From: Acidisphaera sp035272265
Lineage (GTDB): Bacteria > Pseudomonadota > Alphaproteobacteria > Acetobacterales > Acetobacteraceae
NCBI GenBank assembly: GCA_035272265.1
Contig: DATEQV010000379.1
Location: forward strand, 1-12,572
Direction: 5' to 3'
Length of the DNA stretch: 12,572 bases
The position numbers and the translations under genes were made by a program. The notes under the pieces were generated by a model, which ran no database searches, was not told the DNA's origin, and was given only the letters and a program-made list of their open reading frames with translations. This document shows positions 1 through 6,441 of the stretch, piece after piece. How positions within the stretch are numbered: the first letter of the stretch is position 1; each line of letters opens with the position of its first letter.

Positions 1-571
1 CGCTGCCGCCGGAGAACGAAGCGCCCGCCTGCGGCCGCGACCGCCACTACCGGCTCGAGATCGCCTACGACGCGTTCTGCGAGCACTGCCCGCCGCCGCG
101 CACGCTGTTCCGCGCCGACCCCGCACGCCGCGACCTCACCTCGTGGTGCGAGCGGATGACACGTTGGACCCAACGCCGCCGGCCGCGCTGCCACCACTGC
201 GAGCGAGCCCGCAGCCTCTATCTCGCCGCCCGCGACACCGGCGACTGGAAGGCCGAGGTCGCGCTCTACAAGCTCGCCCGCCGCGGCGCGGTGCGCCTGC
301 TCGCCGAGCGGCGGCAGTACCCGAGCAGCGACGGCAGTTCTGGGCCCGCCACCGCGAACACGTCGCCCGCAACGGCCCGGAACCCATGCCGCCGCAGTTC
401 GAGCCCGAGCTATGGCCGATGATCGCCCATCGCGGCTCGCACGAATCCTGGCACCACCGCGACCGCCGCGCGGTCGAGCGCGGCCTCGTGCGCGCCCACG
501 CCCGCCATCTCCGCCGCGAGACCCAGCGCCGCCGCGAACGTCTGCGCGACCTCGAAGCCGCCGTAGGGTGC
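1..571 (+). pseudogene. 3' part of an unrecognised Cys-rich, Arg-rich protein gene, frameshifted
   Basis: I do not recognise this family. The gene enters from the left edge. From base 3 the frame reads through two CxxC pairs (FCEHC and RCHHC, about 28 residues apart), which suggests a small zinc-binding knuckle, then a helical stretch ending near LLAERRQY around 300-320. After that the frame becomes Ser/Gly/Pro-rich and non-protein-like. The neighbouring frame (+2) becomes protein-like at PEQRRQFWARHREHV and continues Trp-, His- and Arg-rich (ELWPMIAHRG, RAVERGLVRAHARHL) to about 565. One missing base near 310-330 would join the two halves into one protein. In the first frame a TAG occurs at 564-566, at the edge of a palindromic repeat. 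In the second frame there is no stop until 1430-1432, so the true end is lost or obscured. A sequencing error could also explain the shift. Confidence 0.5.
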
Positions 572-596
572 AAAAGCGCGCAGCGCGCATTGCACC
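567..596. repeat. Small palindromic repeat (GGTGCAA...TTGCACC)
   Basis: Arms GGTGCAA (567-573) and TTGCACC (590-596) are perfect complements. Between them lie two self-complementary GCGCGC blocks (576-581 and 583-588), so almost the whole element can fold into one hairpin. It directly follows the last protein-like codons of the broken upstream gene. It resembles the dispersed GTAGGGTGC-type palindromes known from many proteobacterial genomes; that resemblance is from memory and not searched. Confidence 0.65.
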
Positions 597-640
597 AGAC
601 TGACGTCGACGACGCCACTTCAGCGCCGCCGCCCGAGCCC

Positions 641-755
641 CGTCATTGCGAGGATCCCGGCGCAGCCGGGGTCCGTGGCAATCCAGGGCCGCGCGACAGA
701 CGTATGCGACGCGGCCCTGGATCGCCACGCCGCCAAACGGCGGCTCGCGATGACG
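641..755. repeat. 115-bp nested palindromic element (CGTCATTGCGAG family)
   Basis: The ends CGTCATTGCGAG (641-652) and CTCGCGATGACG (744-755) are inverted copies with one G-T type mismatch. Inside is a perfect 13-bp inverted pair, ATCCAGGGCCGCG (681-693) and CGCGGCCCTGGAT (710-722), around a 16-nt loop. Each shoulder carries its own hairpin: GATCCCGGC-GCA-GCCGGGGTC on the left and GCCGCC-AAAC-GGCGGC on the right. The whole can therefore fold as a three-armed cloverleaf. Dispersed repeats beginning CGTCATTGCGAG and containing a CAATCCAG core are familiar from alphaproteobacterial genomes. It is probably a non-autonomous, REP/MITE-like element. No transposase gene is visible nearby. Confidence 0.75.
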
Positions 756-1039
756 ACGGTCGCGAGACCGGGCTCTCGGAGCCGACGGCCGACGCCGCGC
801 CTGCACCCGACGCGCCCGCGCAGCCGCCGGGCAGCGACGGCGACAAGCCGGCACAAGCGCGCGTGTCGCTGCGCCCGCCCCCGGCCGATCCCACCATCAA
901 GATCGGCGCCGCGCGGTCAGCGATTCCGCAGCCCCTGCGCGACGCCGGCGCGACCCGGCAAGTGCAAAACCACCCGTCTGGCGCGGCATCCGTCCCGAGC
1001 GGGCAGGCCGGCACGCTCGCCCGCGACGCGGCCGACCGC
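756..1039. other. Gene-poor stretch with an open frame but no recognised product
   Basis: No stop interrupts the +2 frame here. Its translation is Pro/Ala-rich (for example APAPDAPAQPPG, RPPPADPTIKIG) with high GC at third positions. It could be the displaced tail of the broken gene at 1-571, on the far side of the two palindromic repeats, or merely non-coding GC-rich DNA. It has no start codon with a ribosome site and no family resemblance I can name. It ends at the ompA-like stop codon at 1040. Confidence 0.3.
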
Positions 1040-1426
1040 TCAGTTCCCGCCGACCTCGATCCTGACGCGCCGCGCCTCCAGCGGGTCGGCCATGAAGCTG
1101 GTCGGCCCCACGCCGGTGAGCGTGATGCGCTTGGCGTCCACGCCGTCGGCGACGAGCTCATCGGCGACGACCTGCGCGCGCAGCTGCGACAGCAGCTTGT
1201 TGGCCTCGGCGCTGCCCACGGTGCTGGCGAAGCCGGTCACCCGGACGGGCGCGTTGCTCAGTTTGGCGGCGGCGGCGGCGGCGACGACGGTGTCATGCGC
1301 CGGCTGATCGATCAGCGCCGACCACGAGGTGAAGAACACGATGAAAGGCCCCGCGTCCGCTGCCCGGGCGGGCGCGAAGACGATGGCGGTGAGCAACAGC
1401 ACAGTGACCGAAAGCGTCCGGCGCAT
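1040..1426 (-). CDS. Small secreted OmpA-like domain protein
   Basis: A 128-residue protein consisting almost only of an OmpA C-terminal-like domain behind a signal peptide. The signal has an RR N-terminus, a hydrophobic core VTVLLLTAIVF, and probable cleavage after ARA at about residue 22. Family signatures in order are the first strand FIVFFTS (28-34), GFASTVGS (65-72) in place of GHTDxxGs, NKLLSQLRA (76-84), GVDAKRITLTGVG (95-107) and the final strand ARRVRIEV (118-125). In OmpA domains one Asp and one Arg, 15 residues apart, bind diaminopimelate of peptidoglycan. Here the Arg is kept (R83) but the Asp position is Ser68, so canonical wall anchoring is doubtful. The start is supported by AGGGG about 8 nt upstream. 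It is transcribed divergently from acdS. The fold call is fairly secure; the function is not. Confidence 0.85.
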   Translation of the reverse strand: MRRTLSVTVLLLTAIVFAPARAADAGPFIVFFTSWSALIDQPAHDTVVAAAAAAKLSNAPVRVTGFASTVGSAEANKLLSQLRAQVVADELVADGVDAKRITLTGVGPTSFMADPLEARRVRIEVGGN

Positions 1427-1490
1427 GATTGAACCCCTGTTGTCGTCGTGGATCGGGCATCAGCCACTCTCGCGCCCGGACAGGCTGGTG

Positions 1491-1519
1491 TCGTAAATGT
1501 AATGGTCTTGCGGCGTCAA
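1491..1519 (-). promoter_or_regulatory. Possible sigma-70-type promoter for the OmpA-like gene
   Basis: On the minus strand TTGACG (plus 1514-1519) and TTACGA (plus 1491-1496) are separated by 17 nt, about 65 nt ahead of the start codon at 1426. The -35 is good and the -10 is weak. Prediction by eye only. Confidence 0.35.
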
Positions 1520-1549
1520 TAGACGGCGTCCGCTTCGTCGACAGAGCAA

Positions 1550-1578
1550 GCGACACACCGCGGCGATTCCGCTACACT
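1550..1578 (+). promoter_or_regulatory. Possible promoter for acdS
   Basis: GCGACA (1550-1555) and TACACT (1573-1578) are spaced by 17 nt, with the -10 about 32 nt before the acdS ATG. The GACA half of the -35 and the TAxxxT -10 fit the consensus; the rest is weak. No obvious dyad for an Lrp-type AcdR regulator was seen, and no acdR gene lies in the window. Confidence 0.3.
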
Positions 1579-1610
1579 CCGCCCGCGCCACCACCAAGGA
1601 TGCGGCCGCG

Positions 1611-2621
1611 ATGCTGTCGAAGTTCGAACGCTACAAGCTGACCTTCGGACCCACGCCGATCGAACACCTGTCCCGCCTGACCGCGCATCTGGGCGGCGAC
1701 GTCGAGATCTTCGCCAAGCGGGAGGACTGCAACTCCGGCCTCGCCTTCGGCGGCAACAAGCTGCGCAAGCTCGAATACATCGTGCCCGATGCCATCGCGA
1801 GCAACGCCGACACGCTGGTCTCGATCGGCGGCGTGCAGTCCAACCACACGCGGATGGTCGCGGCGGTGGCGGCGAAGCTCGGGATGAAGTGCCGGCTGAT
1901 CCAGGAAAGCTGGGTGCCGCACGAGGACGCGGTCTACGACCGCGTCGGCAACATCCTGCTGTCGCGCCTCATGGGGGCCGAGATCCAGCTGGTCGACGAA
2001 GGCTTCGACATCGGCATCCGCGAGAGCTGGAAAGCGGCGCTGGAGGACGTGCGGGCGAAAGGCGGCAAGCCCTACGCCATCCCGGCCGGCGCGTCGGTGC
2101 ACAAGTTCGGCGGCCTCGGCTATGTCGGATTCGCCGAGGAGGTGCGCGCGCAGGAGGCCGAGATGGGCCTGCGGTTCGACTTCATCGTGGTGTGCTCGGT
2201 CACCGGCTCGACGCAGGCCGGGATGGTGGTGGGCTTTGCCGCGGACGGCCGCGCGCGCCACGTCATCGGCATCGACGGCTCGGGCACGCCGGCGCAGACG
2301 CACGCACAGGTGCTGGACATCGCGCAGAAGACGTCGGAGCTGGTTTCAGGTGAACCCATCACGGCCGACGACGTCGTGCTGCTGGAGGACTACGCCTATC
2401 CCGCCTACGGCATTCCGTCGAAGGAAACGATCGAGGCGATCCGGCTGTCCGCCCGGCTGGAGGGCATGATCACCGACCCGGTCTACGAGGGAAAGTCGAT
2501 GCAGGGGATGATCGACCTCGTCCGCAAGGGCTTCTTCCCGAAGGGATCGAAGGTGCTATACGCCCATCTCGGCGGCGCGCCCGCGCTGAACGGCTACAGC
2601 TACACGTTCCGCAACGGGTGA
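1611..2621 (+). CDS. acdS: 1-aminocyclopropane-1-carboxylate deaminase
   Basis: A 336-residue PLP enzyme (fold type II) that opens the ACC ring to 2-oxobutyrate and ammonia in the cytoplasm. In soil and plant-associated bacteria it lowers plant ethylene and supplies nitrogen. It matches the Pseudomonas enzyme (about 338 residues) nearly end to end: FERYxLTFGPxPI at the N-terminus, AKREDCNSGLAFGGNK with the PLP lysine at K50, GGVQSN with S77, CSVTGSTQAGM as the phosphate-binding loop (195-205), AYPAYG with Y266, and DPVYEGKSM with Y292 and E293. L320 lies in YAHLGGAPALN. The Glu/Leu pair (E295/L322 in Pseudomonas) separates true deaminases from D-cysteine desulfhydrases, and both are present. 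AAGGA at 1596-1600, 10 nt before the ATG, fixes the start. No acdR regulator adjoins it. It converges on the carbonic anhydrase remnant. Confidence 0.96.
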   Translation: MLSKFERYKLTFGPTPIEHLSRLTAHLGGDVEIFAKREDCNSGLAFGGNKLRKLEYIVPDAIASNADTLVSIGGVQSNHTRMVAAVAAKLGMKCRLIQESWVPHEDAVYDRVGNILLSRLMGAEIQLVDEGFDIGIRESWKAALEDVRAKGGKPYAIPAGASVHKFGGLGYVGFAEEVRAQEAEMGLRFDFIVVCSVTGSTQAGMVVGFAADGRARHVIGIDGSGTPAQTHAQVLDIAQKTSELVSGEPITADDVVLLEDYAYPAYGIPSKETIEAIRLSARLEGMITDPVYEGKSMQGMIDLVRKGFFPKGSKVLYAHLGGAPALNGYSYTFRNG

Positions 2622-2643
2622 CGCCGCGCCGCTTCGGTCACCC
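2616..2643. terminator. Hairpin formed by two convergent stop regions
   Basis: GGGTGA (2616-2621) pairs with TCACCC (2638-2643), and an inner CCG...CGG extends the stem with a 2-nt bulge. The left arm contains the acdS stop and the right arm contains the stop of the convergent carbonic anhydrase remnant. It could act as a bidirectional terminator. There is no U-tract on either strand, so efficiency is uncertain. Confidence 0.4.
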
Positions 2644-2865
2644 CAGCAGCGAGACCTCGCCACTCCCGAGGTCGTAATACGCGGCCTCCACGCTGAGCTG
2701 GCCCTTCTTGATCGCCTCGGCCAGCACCGGCGAGGAATGGCGCAACAGCGCCGCCTGGATCTGCGCGTTCGCCTTGATCGCCGCCACCAGGTCGCCGTGC
2801 CCGCGTTCGACGGCGGGACGCAGCGAGCGGTAAGCAACCGCAGCCGAGCCCGTGTCCCGCGTGCG
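2638..2865 (-). pseudogene. C-terminal remnant of a beta-class carbonic anhydrase
   Basis: The minus strand, ending in TGA at 2640-2638, encodes about 75 residues matching the C-terminal third of beta-carbonic anhydrases: YRSLRPAVERG, LVAAIKANAQIQAALLRHSSPVLAEAI in pieces, KKGQLSVEAAYYDL, SGEVSLLG. The family pattern is a polar helix followed by SPVLAexxxxGxLxVxGAxYDLxTGxVxxL. The N-terminal two-thirds, with the zinc ligands (CxDSR and HxxC) and active site, is absent. An in-frame stop lies at 2866-2868 and the DsbA-like gene ends only about 50 bp further on, at 2915. I see no start codon with a ribosome site in frame. This is most likely a 5'-deleted, non-functional relic. A frameshifted upstream part is unlikely because the remaining gap is too short to hold it. 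Confidence 0.75.
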
Positions 2866-2914
2866 TCATCCGAGCCTCCGGTCGGCGGGCCCGCAACGTC
2901 AGGACAAAGGCAGT

Positions 2915-3673
2915 TCAGTCCGCCTTGCGCGCGGCGCTCACCGCGCTCTCCAGCTCCGCCATCGACACCGCGCCGGGCACCATCTGCTTGCCGATCACCA
3001 TCGCCGGCGTGCCCTCGATGCCGAGGTCGTGGGCGAGCGCCAGGTTGGCGTCGATGCGCTTCTGGATCGCCGGGTCGTCCATGTCGTGCGCGAGACGGAC
3101 CGGGTCGATCCCCAGGGCAGGCGCCATCGCGCGGATGCTCTCCACCGTTGGCGGCTGCGGATCGCGCATCAGCTCCGCCCGCAGCTGCAGGTATTTGCCC
3201 TGCCGCTGCGCGGCCAGCAGCGCCTTGGCGCCGGTCACGCTCGCCGGGCCGAGGATCGGCAGGTCCTTGTAGACCAACCGGATGCCATGGTCCTTCGTCA
3301 GCAGCTGCTCCATCGCCGGCTCGAAGCGGCGGCAATACGGGCAGCGGACGTCGAAGAACTCCACGATCGTCACGTTTCCGGCCGGATTGCCGGCGACCGG
3401 GTCGCCCGGTGTCACGAGGTCCCCCTTGTGCCCGGCGATCGCCGCCTCGCTCGCCGCCTGCTCGCGCTGCTCCTGGTCGGCCTGCATCGCGGTGACCGCG
3501 TCGCGCAGGATCGACGGATCCTGCTTCAGCGCCTCGCGCATGATCCGCACGATCTCGGCGCGCTGCGCCGGGGTGAACACGTCGTCGGCCGCAGCCACGC
3601 GAGGCGGCAGCAGGATGGCGGGCGCCAGCAGCAGGACGCTGGCAAGCACGCGGAAACTCATGCAGCGGCGCAT
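2915..3673 (-). CDS. Periplasmic DsbA-family thiol:disulfide oxidoreductase (ScsC/Com1-like)
   Basis: A 252-residue exported thioredoxin-fold protein. A signal peptide occupies about residues 1-29 (core VLASVLLLAPAILL, cleavage near VAAA-DD). Next is a charged helical segment (34-78, FTPAQRAEIVRIMREAL) resembling the N-terminal oligomerisation region of ScsC/Com1-type proteins. The DsbA domain then has EFFDVRCPYCRRFEP with the redox pair at C111 and C114, and the cis-proline loop GTP at 221-223. It probably forms or rearranges disulfides in periplasmic proteins. The CPYC dipeptide differs from the CPHC of E. coli DsbA. The ATG at 3673 is chosen because GGAG lies 5 nt upstream and gives an Arg-rich signal; the ATG at 3661 has no ribosome site. 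No DsbB or DsbD partner is in the window. It is divergent from the GGT-like gene, with about 150 bp between them. Confidence 0.92.
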   Translation of the reverse strand: MRRCMSFRVLASVLLLAPAILLPPRVAAADDVFTPAQRAEIVRIMREALKQDPSILRDAVTAMQADQEQREQAASEAAIAGHKGDLVTPGDPVAGNPAGNVTIVEFFDVRCPYCRRFEPAMEQLLTKDHGIRLVYKDLPILGPASVTGAKALLAAQRQGKYLQLRAELMRDPQPPTVESIRAMAPALGIDPVRLAHDMDDPAIQKRIDANLALAHDLGIEGTPAMVIGKQMVPGAVSMAELESAVSAARKAD

Positions 3674-3713
3674 GGACGCTCCGATCACAGGGAGATGGCG
3701 GCCGCGCGCCCCG

Positions 3714-3742
3714 TTGCCGGGGGTGCGGAAGGCGTCTATGGC
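3714..3742 (+). promoter_or_regulatory. Possible promoter for the GGT-aminotransferase-YdcF-PepN run
   Basis: TTGCCG (3714-3719) and TATGGC (3737-3742) are 17 nt apart in the divergent gap between the DsbA-like and GGT-like genes, about 76-85 nt before the candidate starts. Only a by-eye match. Confidence 0.28.
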
Positions 3743-3826
3743 ACGCAGCCTCACCTGAACCAAGCACGGGCGGCCTGTGCCGGCCCGGCCCCGACGCACC
3801 GAGGAAGACGCCGCACCGTGCCAAGC

Positions 3827-5272
3827 ATGCCACTCGTTTCGCGCACGGCACGCGCGCGCCTCGCCCGCGGCGCCTGTGCGGCTCTGCTGCTGGCCACCGG
3901 CGGTTGCGACACGATCAACTCGCTGACCAAGCCGATCTTCGGCGGGGCGCCGCCGGTCGGACAGGTCGGCCATGTCACCGGGTTCCTGGGCGGGGTGGTG
4001 GCCGACGAGCCGCGGGCCGCGCTGGTCGGGCGCACCGTGCTGTCGGAGGGGGCCAACGCGGCCGACGCGGCGACGGCGGTGGGCTTCGCGCTGGCGGTCA
4101 CGCTGCCCTCGCGCGCCGGCCTGGGCGGCGGCGGGGCGTGCCTCGCCTACAGCCCTGGCAAGGACAGCATCAACGGCGGCGTGCCGGAGGCGATCGTGTT
4201 CGTCCCGCCGGCGTCCGAGGCGGCCGGAGGGGACCGGCCGGCGGCGCTGCCGACGTTGGCGCGCGGGCTGTTCGCGCTGCAGGCCCGCTATGGGCGGCGG
4301 CCGTTCGACGCGATGGTCACGCCGGCCGAGCAGCTCGCGCGGTTCGGCGTGCAGGCGTCGCGGGCGCTGGTGCGCGACCTGGACGTGGTGGCGCGGCCGC
4401 TGATGGCCGACCCCAACGCGGCCGCCGTGTTCGCGCCGGGCGGCCAGATGCTGACCGAAGGCGCGCGGCTGATCCAGCCCGACCTCGGCGCGACGCTTGC
4501 GCAGCTCCGGGTGGCCGGGGTGGGCGACATGTATATCGGCGCGCTCGCCCGCCGCGTGGCGGACGGGTCACGGCTGGCGGGGGGTCCGATCACCGTCGAT
4601 CAGCTGCGCACCACGCTGCCGCGCGTGCTGCCGCCGGTAACGATCCCGAGCGGGCGGGACGAGATCAGCTTCCTGCCGCCGCCCGCCGATGGCGGCGTGG
4701 CGGCGGCGGCGGCCTATCAGGTGCTGGCGCGCACGCCCTCGGCGGCGGTGGAGGCGGAGGCGCGCTCGCTGGCCGTGCTGGCGCAGCTGCGGCAGGCCGG
4801 CGGCGATCCGCTGGCGATGCTGCGGGCGGAGCTGCCGCCCGCCGGGGGGATGGGGCCGTTCCCGGCCTCGACGACCTTCGCCACGCTGGACCGCGACGGC
4901 AACGCGGTGGTCTGTGCGCTGACGATGAACAACCTGTTCGGCACCGGGCGGATGGTGCCCGGCATGGGCTTCCTGCTCGCCGCCTCGCCGGCGCGGATCA
5001 CCCCGCCGATGCTGGCGGCGGCGCTCGCCTGGAACGAGCACATCCAGGGCTTCCGGGCGGAGACCGGCGGGTCGGGACAGGAGGCCGCGGGCCTCGCCGC
5101 CGGGTTCGCCATGGCGGCGACGTTGCAGACGAACCAGCCGCTGCCGGTGCCGCCGCCCGATCCGGGGCGGGCGAACGTGATCGCGTGCAGCCGCTATCTG
5201 CCCGACGCGAAGGGCTCCTGCGGCTGGGCCACCGATCCGCGCGGCTCCGGCCTGGCGGTCGGCGCCGAGTAG
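3827..5272 (+). CDS. Divergent gamma-glutamyltransferase-like lipoprotein
   Basis: A 481-residue protein of the GGT (Ntn-hydrolase) superfamily, which normally cleaves gamma-glutamyl bonds such as that of glutathione after self-cleavage at a Thr. An export signal with core ACAALLLATGG ends at Cys27, suggesting a lipoprotein with an imperfect lipobox (TGGC). Family marks are GANAADAATAVGFALAV (75-91), LGGGGACLAY (99-108), the small-subunit start ASTTFATLDRDGNAV (347-361; candidate nucleophile Thr349), NNLFGTGRMVPGMGFLL (368-384) and an ETGGS glycine loop (412-416). It is shorter than usual (about 560-580). The histidine of TTHxS is Phe351, and NNxMDDFS after the GILL strand and the RExAP arginine are not recognisable, so classical GGT activity is doubtful. 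An in-frame GTG at 3818 has AGGAAG 10 nt upstream and may be the real start. It begins the four-gene run. Confidence 0.85.
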   Translation: MPLVSRTARARLARGACAALLLATGGCDTINSLTKPIFGGAPPVGQVGHVTGFLGGVVADEPRAALVGRTVLSEGANAADAATAVGFALAVTLPSRAGLGGGGACLAYSPGKDSINGGVPEAIVFVPPASEAAGGDRPAALPTLARGLFALQARYGRRPFDAMVTPAEQLARFGVQASRALVRDLDVVARPLMADPNAAAVFAPGGQMLTEGARLIQPDLGATLAQLRVAGVGDMYIGALARRVADGSRLAGGPITVDQLRTTLPRVLPPVTIPSGRDEISFLPPPADGGVAAAAAYQVLARTPSAAVEAEARSLAVLAQLRQAGGDPLAMLRAELPPAGGMGPFPASTTFATLDRDGNAVVCALTMNNLFGTGRMVPGMGFLLAASPARITPPMLAAALAWNEHIQGFRAETGGSGQEAAGLAAGFAMAATLQTNQPLPVPPPDPGRANVIACSRYLPDAKGSCGWATDPRGSGLAVGAE

Positions 5273-5276
5273 CGGG

Positions 5277-6434
5277 ATGGCGCTTAAGGTCGGCAAGGGC
5301 GCGCTGGCGCCGCCATTCCTAGTGATGGACGTCATCGCCGCCGCCAACGCGCAACAGGCCGCCGCCCCGTCGGGCGCGCCGCACGTGATCCGCATGGAGG
5401 TCGGCCAGCCCGGCACCGGCGCGCCGGAGGGCGCGCGCGAGGCGGTGATGGCCGCGCTGCGGAGCGGCGATCCGATGGGCTACACCGAGGCGTTGGGCCG
5501 CGCCTCGCTGCGCGCCCGCATCGCCGCGCACTATCGCGACTGGTACGGCCTGGATGTGCCGCTGGGGCGCATCGCCGTGACCACGGGCGCGTCGGGCGCC
5601 TTCCCGCTGGCGTTCCTGGCGGCGTTCGACCGCGGCGACCGGGTGGCGCTCGCCGCGCCGTACTACCCGCCCTACGTCAACATCCTGACCGCGCTAGGGA
5701 TAGAGCCGGTGATCCTGCCGGCGACGGCGGCGACGCGGTTCCAGCCGACGCCCGCACTGCTGGACGCGCTCGATCCCACGCCTGACGGGCTGATCGTCGC
5801 CAGCCCCTGCAATCCCGCCGGCACGATGCTGCACCCGGACGAACTCGCCGCACTCGCCGCGTGGTGCGACTCGCACGGCGTGCGGCTGGTCAGCGACGAG
5901 ATCTACCACGGCCTGCACTACGACAGCCCGATCGCGACGGCCGCGCAGTATCCGGGCGCGATCGTGGTCAACAGCTTTTCCAAGTATTTCTCGATGACCG
6001 GCTGGCGCGTGGGCTGGATGGTGTTGCCCGACGACCTCGTGCGGCCGGCCGAATGCCTGGCGCAGAATTTCTTCATCAGCGCGCCGCACGTCTCGCAGAT
6101 CGCCGCCGAGGCCGCATTCGATTGCCACGAGGAGCTGCAGGCCAACGTCGCGCGTTACCGCCGCTCGCGCGCGCATCTGCTGCAGGCGCTGCCGCGTGGC
6201 GGCTTCCCCGACCTCAGCCCGGCCGAGGGCGCGTTCTACCTGTACGCCGACGTGACCACGCGAACCAACGACAGCCTGGCGTTCTGCGCGCGGATGCTGG
6301 CGGAGGCCGGTGTGGCCGCCTCGGCGGGCGTGGATTTCGACCGCGCGCGCGGCAACCGCTTCGTCCGCTTCAGCTATTGCGGACCCGAAGCGGACATGCG
6401 CGCGGCGACCGACCGGCTCGCGCGCTGGCGCTGA
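5277..6434 (+). CDS. Class I/II PLP-dependent aminotransferase
   Basis: A 385-residue cytoplasmic fold-type-I aminotransferase; the amino donor cannot be told from sequence. Domain marks in order are PPFLVMDV and RMEVGQPGTGAP (residues 12-50, substrate-side loop), GYTEALGRASLR (68-79), TTGASGAF (102-109, phosphate-binding turn), the stacking aromatic in APYYPPY (127-133), SPCNPAG with N179, SDEIYHGLHY with D207 and Y210, SFSKYFSMTGWRVGW with the PLP lysine K236 and phosphate-binding R244, and RFSY with the carboxylate-binding Arg near 364. The length is normal. The start at 5277 lies 4 nt after the GGT-like stop and lacks a strong ribosome site, suggesting translational coupling. A start at Met17 (5325) would remove residues usually conserved in the family. 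Cotranscription with a GGT-like protein and PepN suggests use of amino acids released from peptides; this is inference. Confidence 0.93.
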   Translation: MALKVGKGALAPPFLVMDVIAAANAQQAAAPSGAPHVIRMEVGQPGTGAPEGAREAVMAALRSGDPMGYTEALGRASLRARIAAHYRDWYGLDVPLGRIAVTTGASGAFPLAFLAAFDRGDRVALAAPYYPPYVNILTALGIEPVILPATAATRFQPTPALLDALDPTPDGLIVASPCNPAGTMLHPDELAALAAWCDSHGVRLVSDEIYHGLHYDSPIATAAQYPGAIVVNSFSKYFSMTGWRVGWMVLPDDLVRPAECLAQNFFISAPHVSQIAAEAAFDCHEELQANVARYRRSRAHLLQALPRGGFPDLSPAEGAFYLYADVTTRTNDSLAFCARMLAEAGVAASAGVDFDRARGNRFVRFSYCGPEADMRAATDRLARWR

Positions 6435-6441
6435 CGCCCTG

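Noticed and set aside
143..1432. A 429-residue open frame on the plus strand
   Set aside because: Its first part belongs to a different frame from the protein-like sequence, its middle crosses two palindromic repeats, and its end is antisense to the OmpA-like gene. Only about 330-565 of it looks like real protein.
1611..2621. D-cysteine desulfhydrase as the identity of the PLP deaminase gene
   Set aside because: The discriminating Glu and Leu residues of ACC deaminase are both present, and similarity to the Pseudomonas ACC deaminase is near end to end.
2852..3817. N-terminal 320-residue extension of the GGT-like frame
   Set aside because: It is antisense to the DsbA-like gene, which has a signal peptide, CPYC and cis-Pro. 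The GGT-like protein has its own signal peptide and ribosome site near 3802-3827.
2556..3851. A 431-residue minus-strand open frame
   Set aside because: It overlaps the end of acdS and the DsbA-like gene in another frame, is Arg/Gly/Ala-rich and has no family features. It is a GC-rich shadow.
4681..4770. Runs of GGCGG in the GGT-like gene, considered as a tandem repeat
   Set aside because: They encode an ordinary Ala/Gly-rich helix (VAAAAAYQ) with high GC codons and have no regular period.
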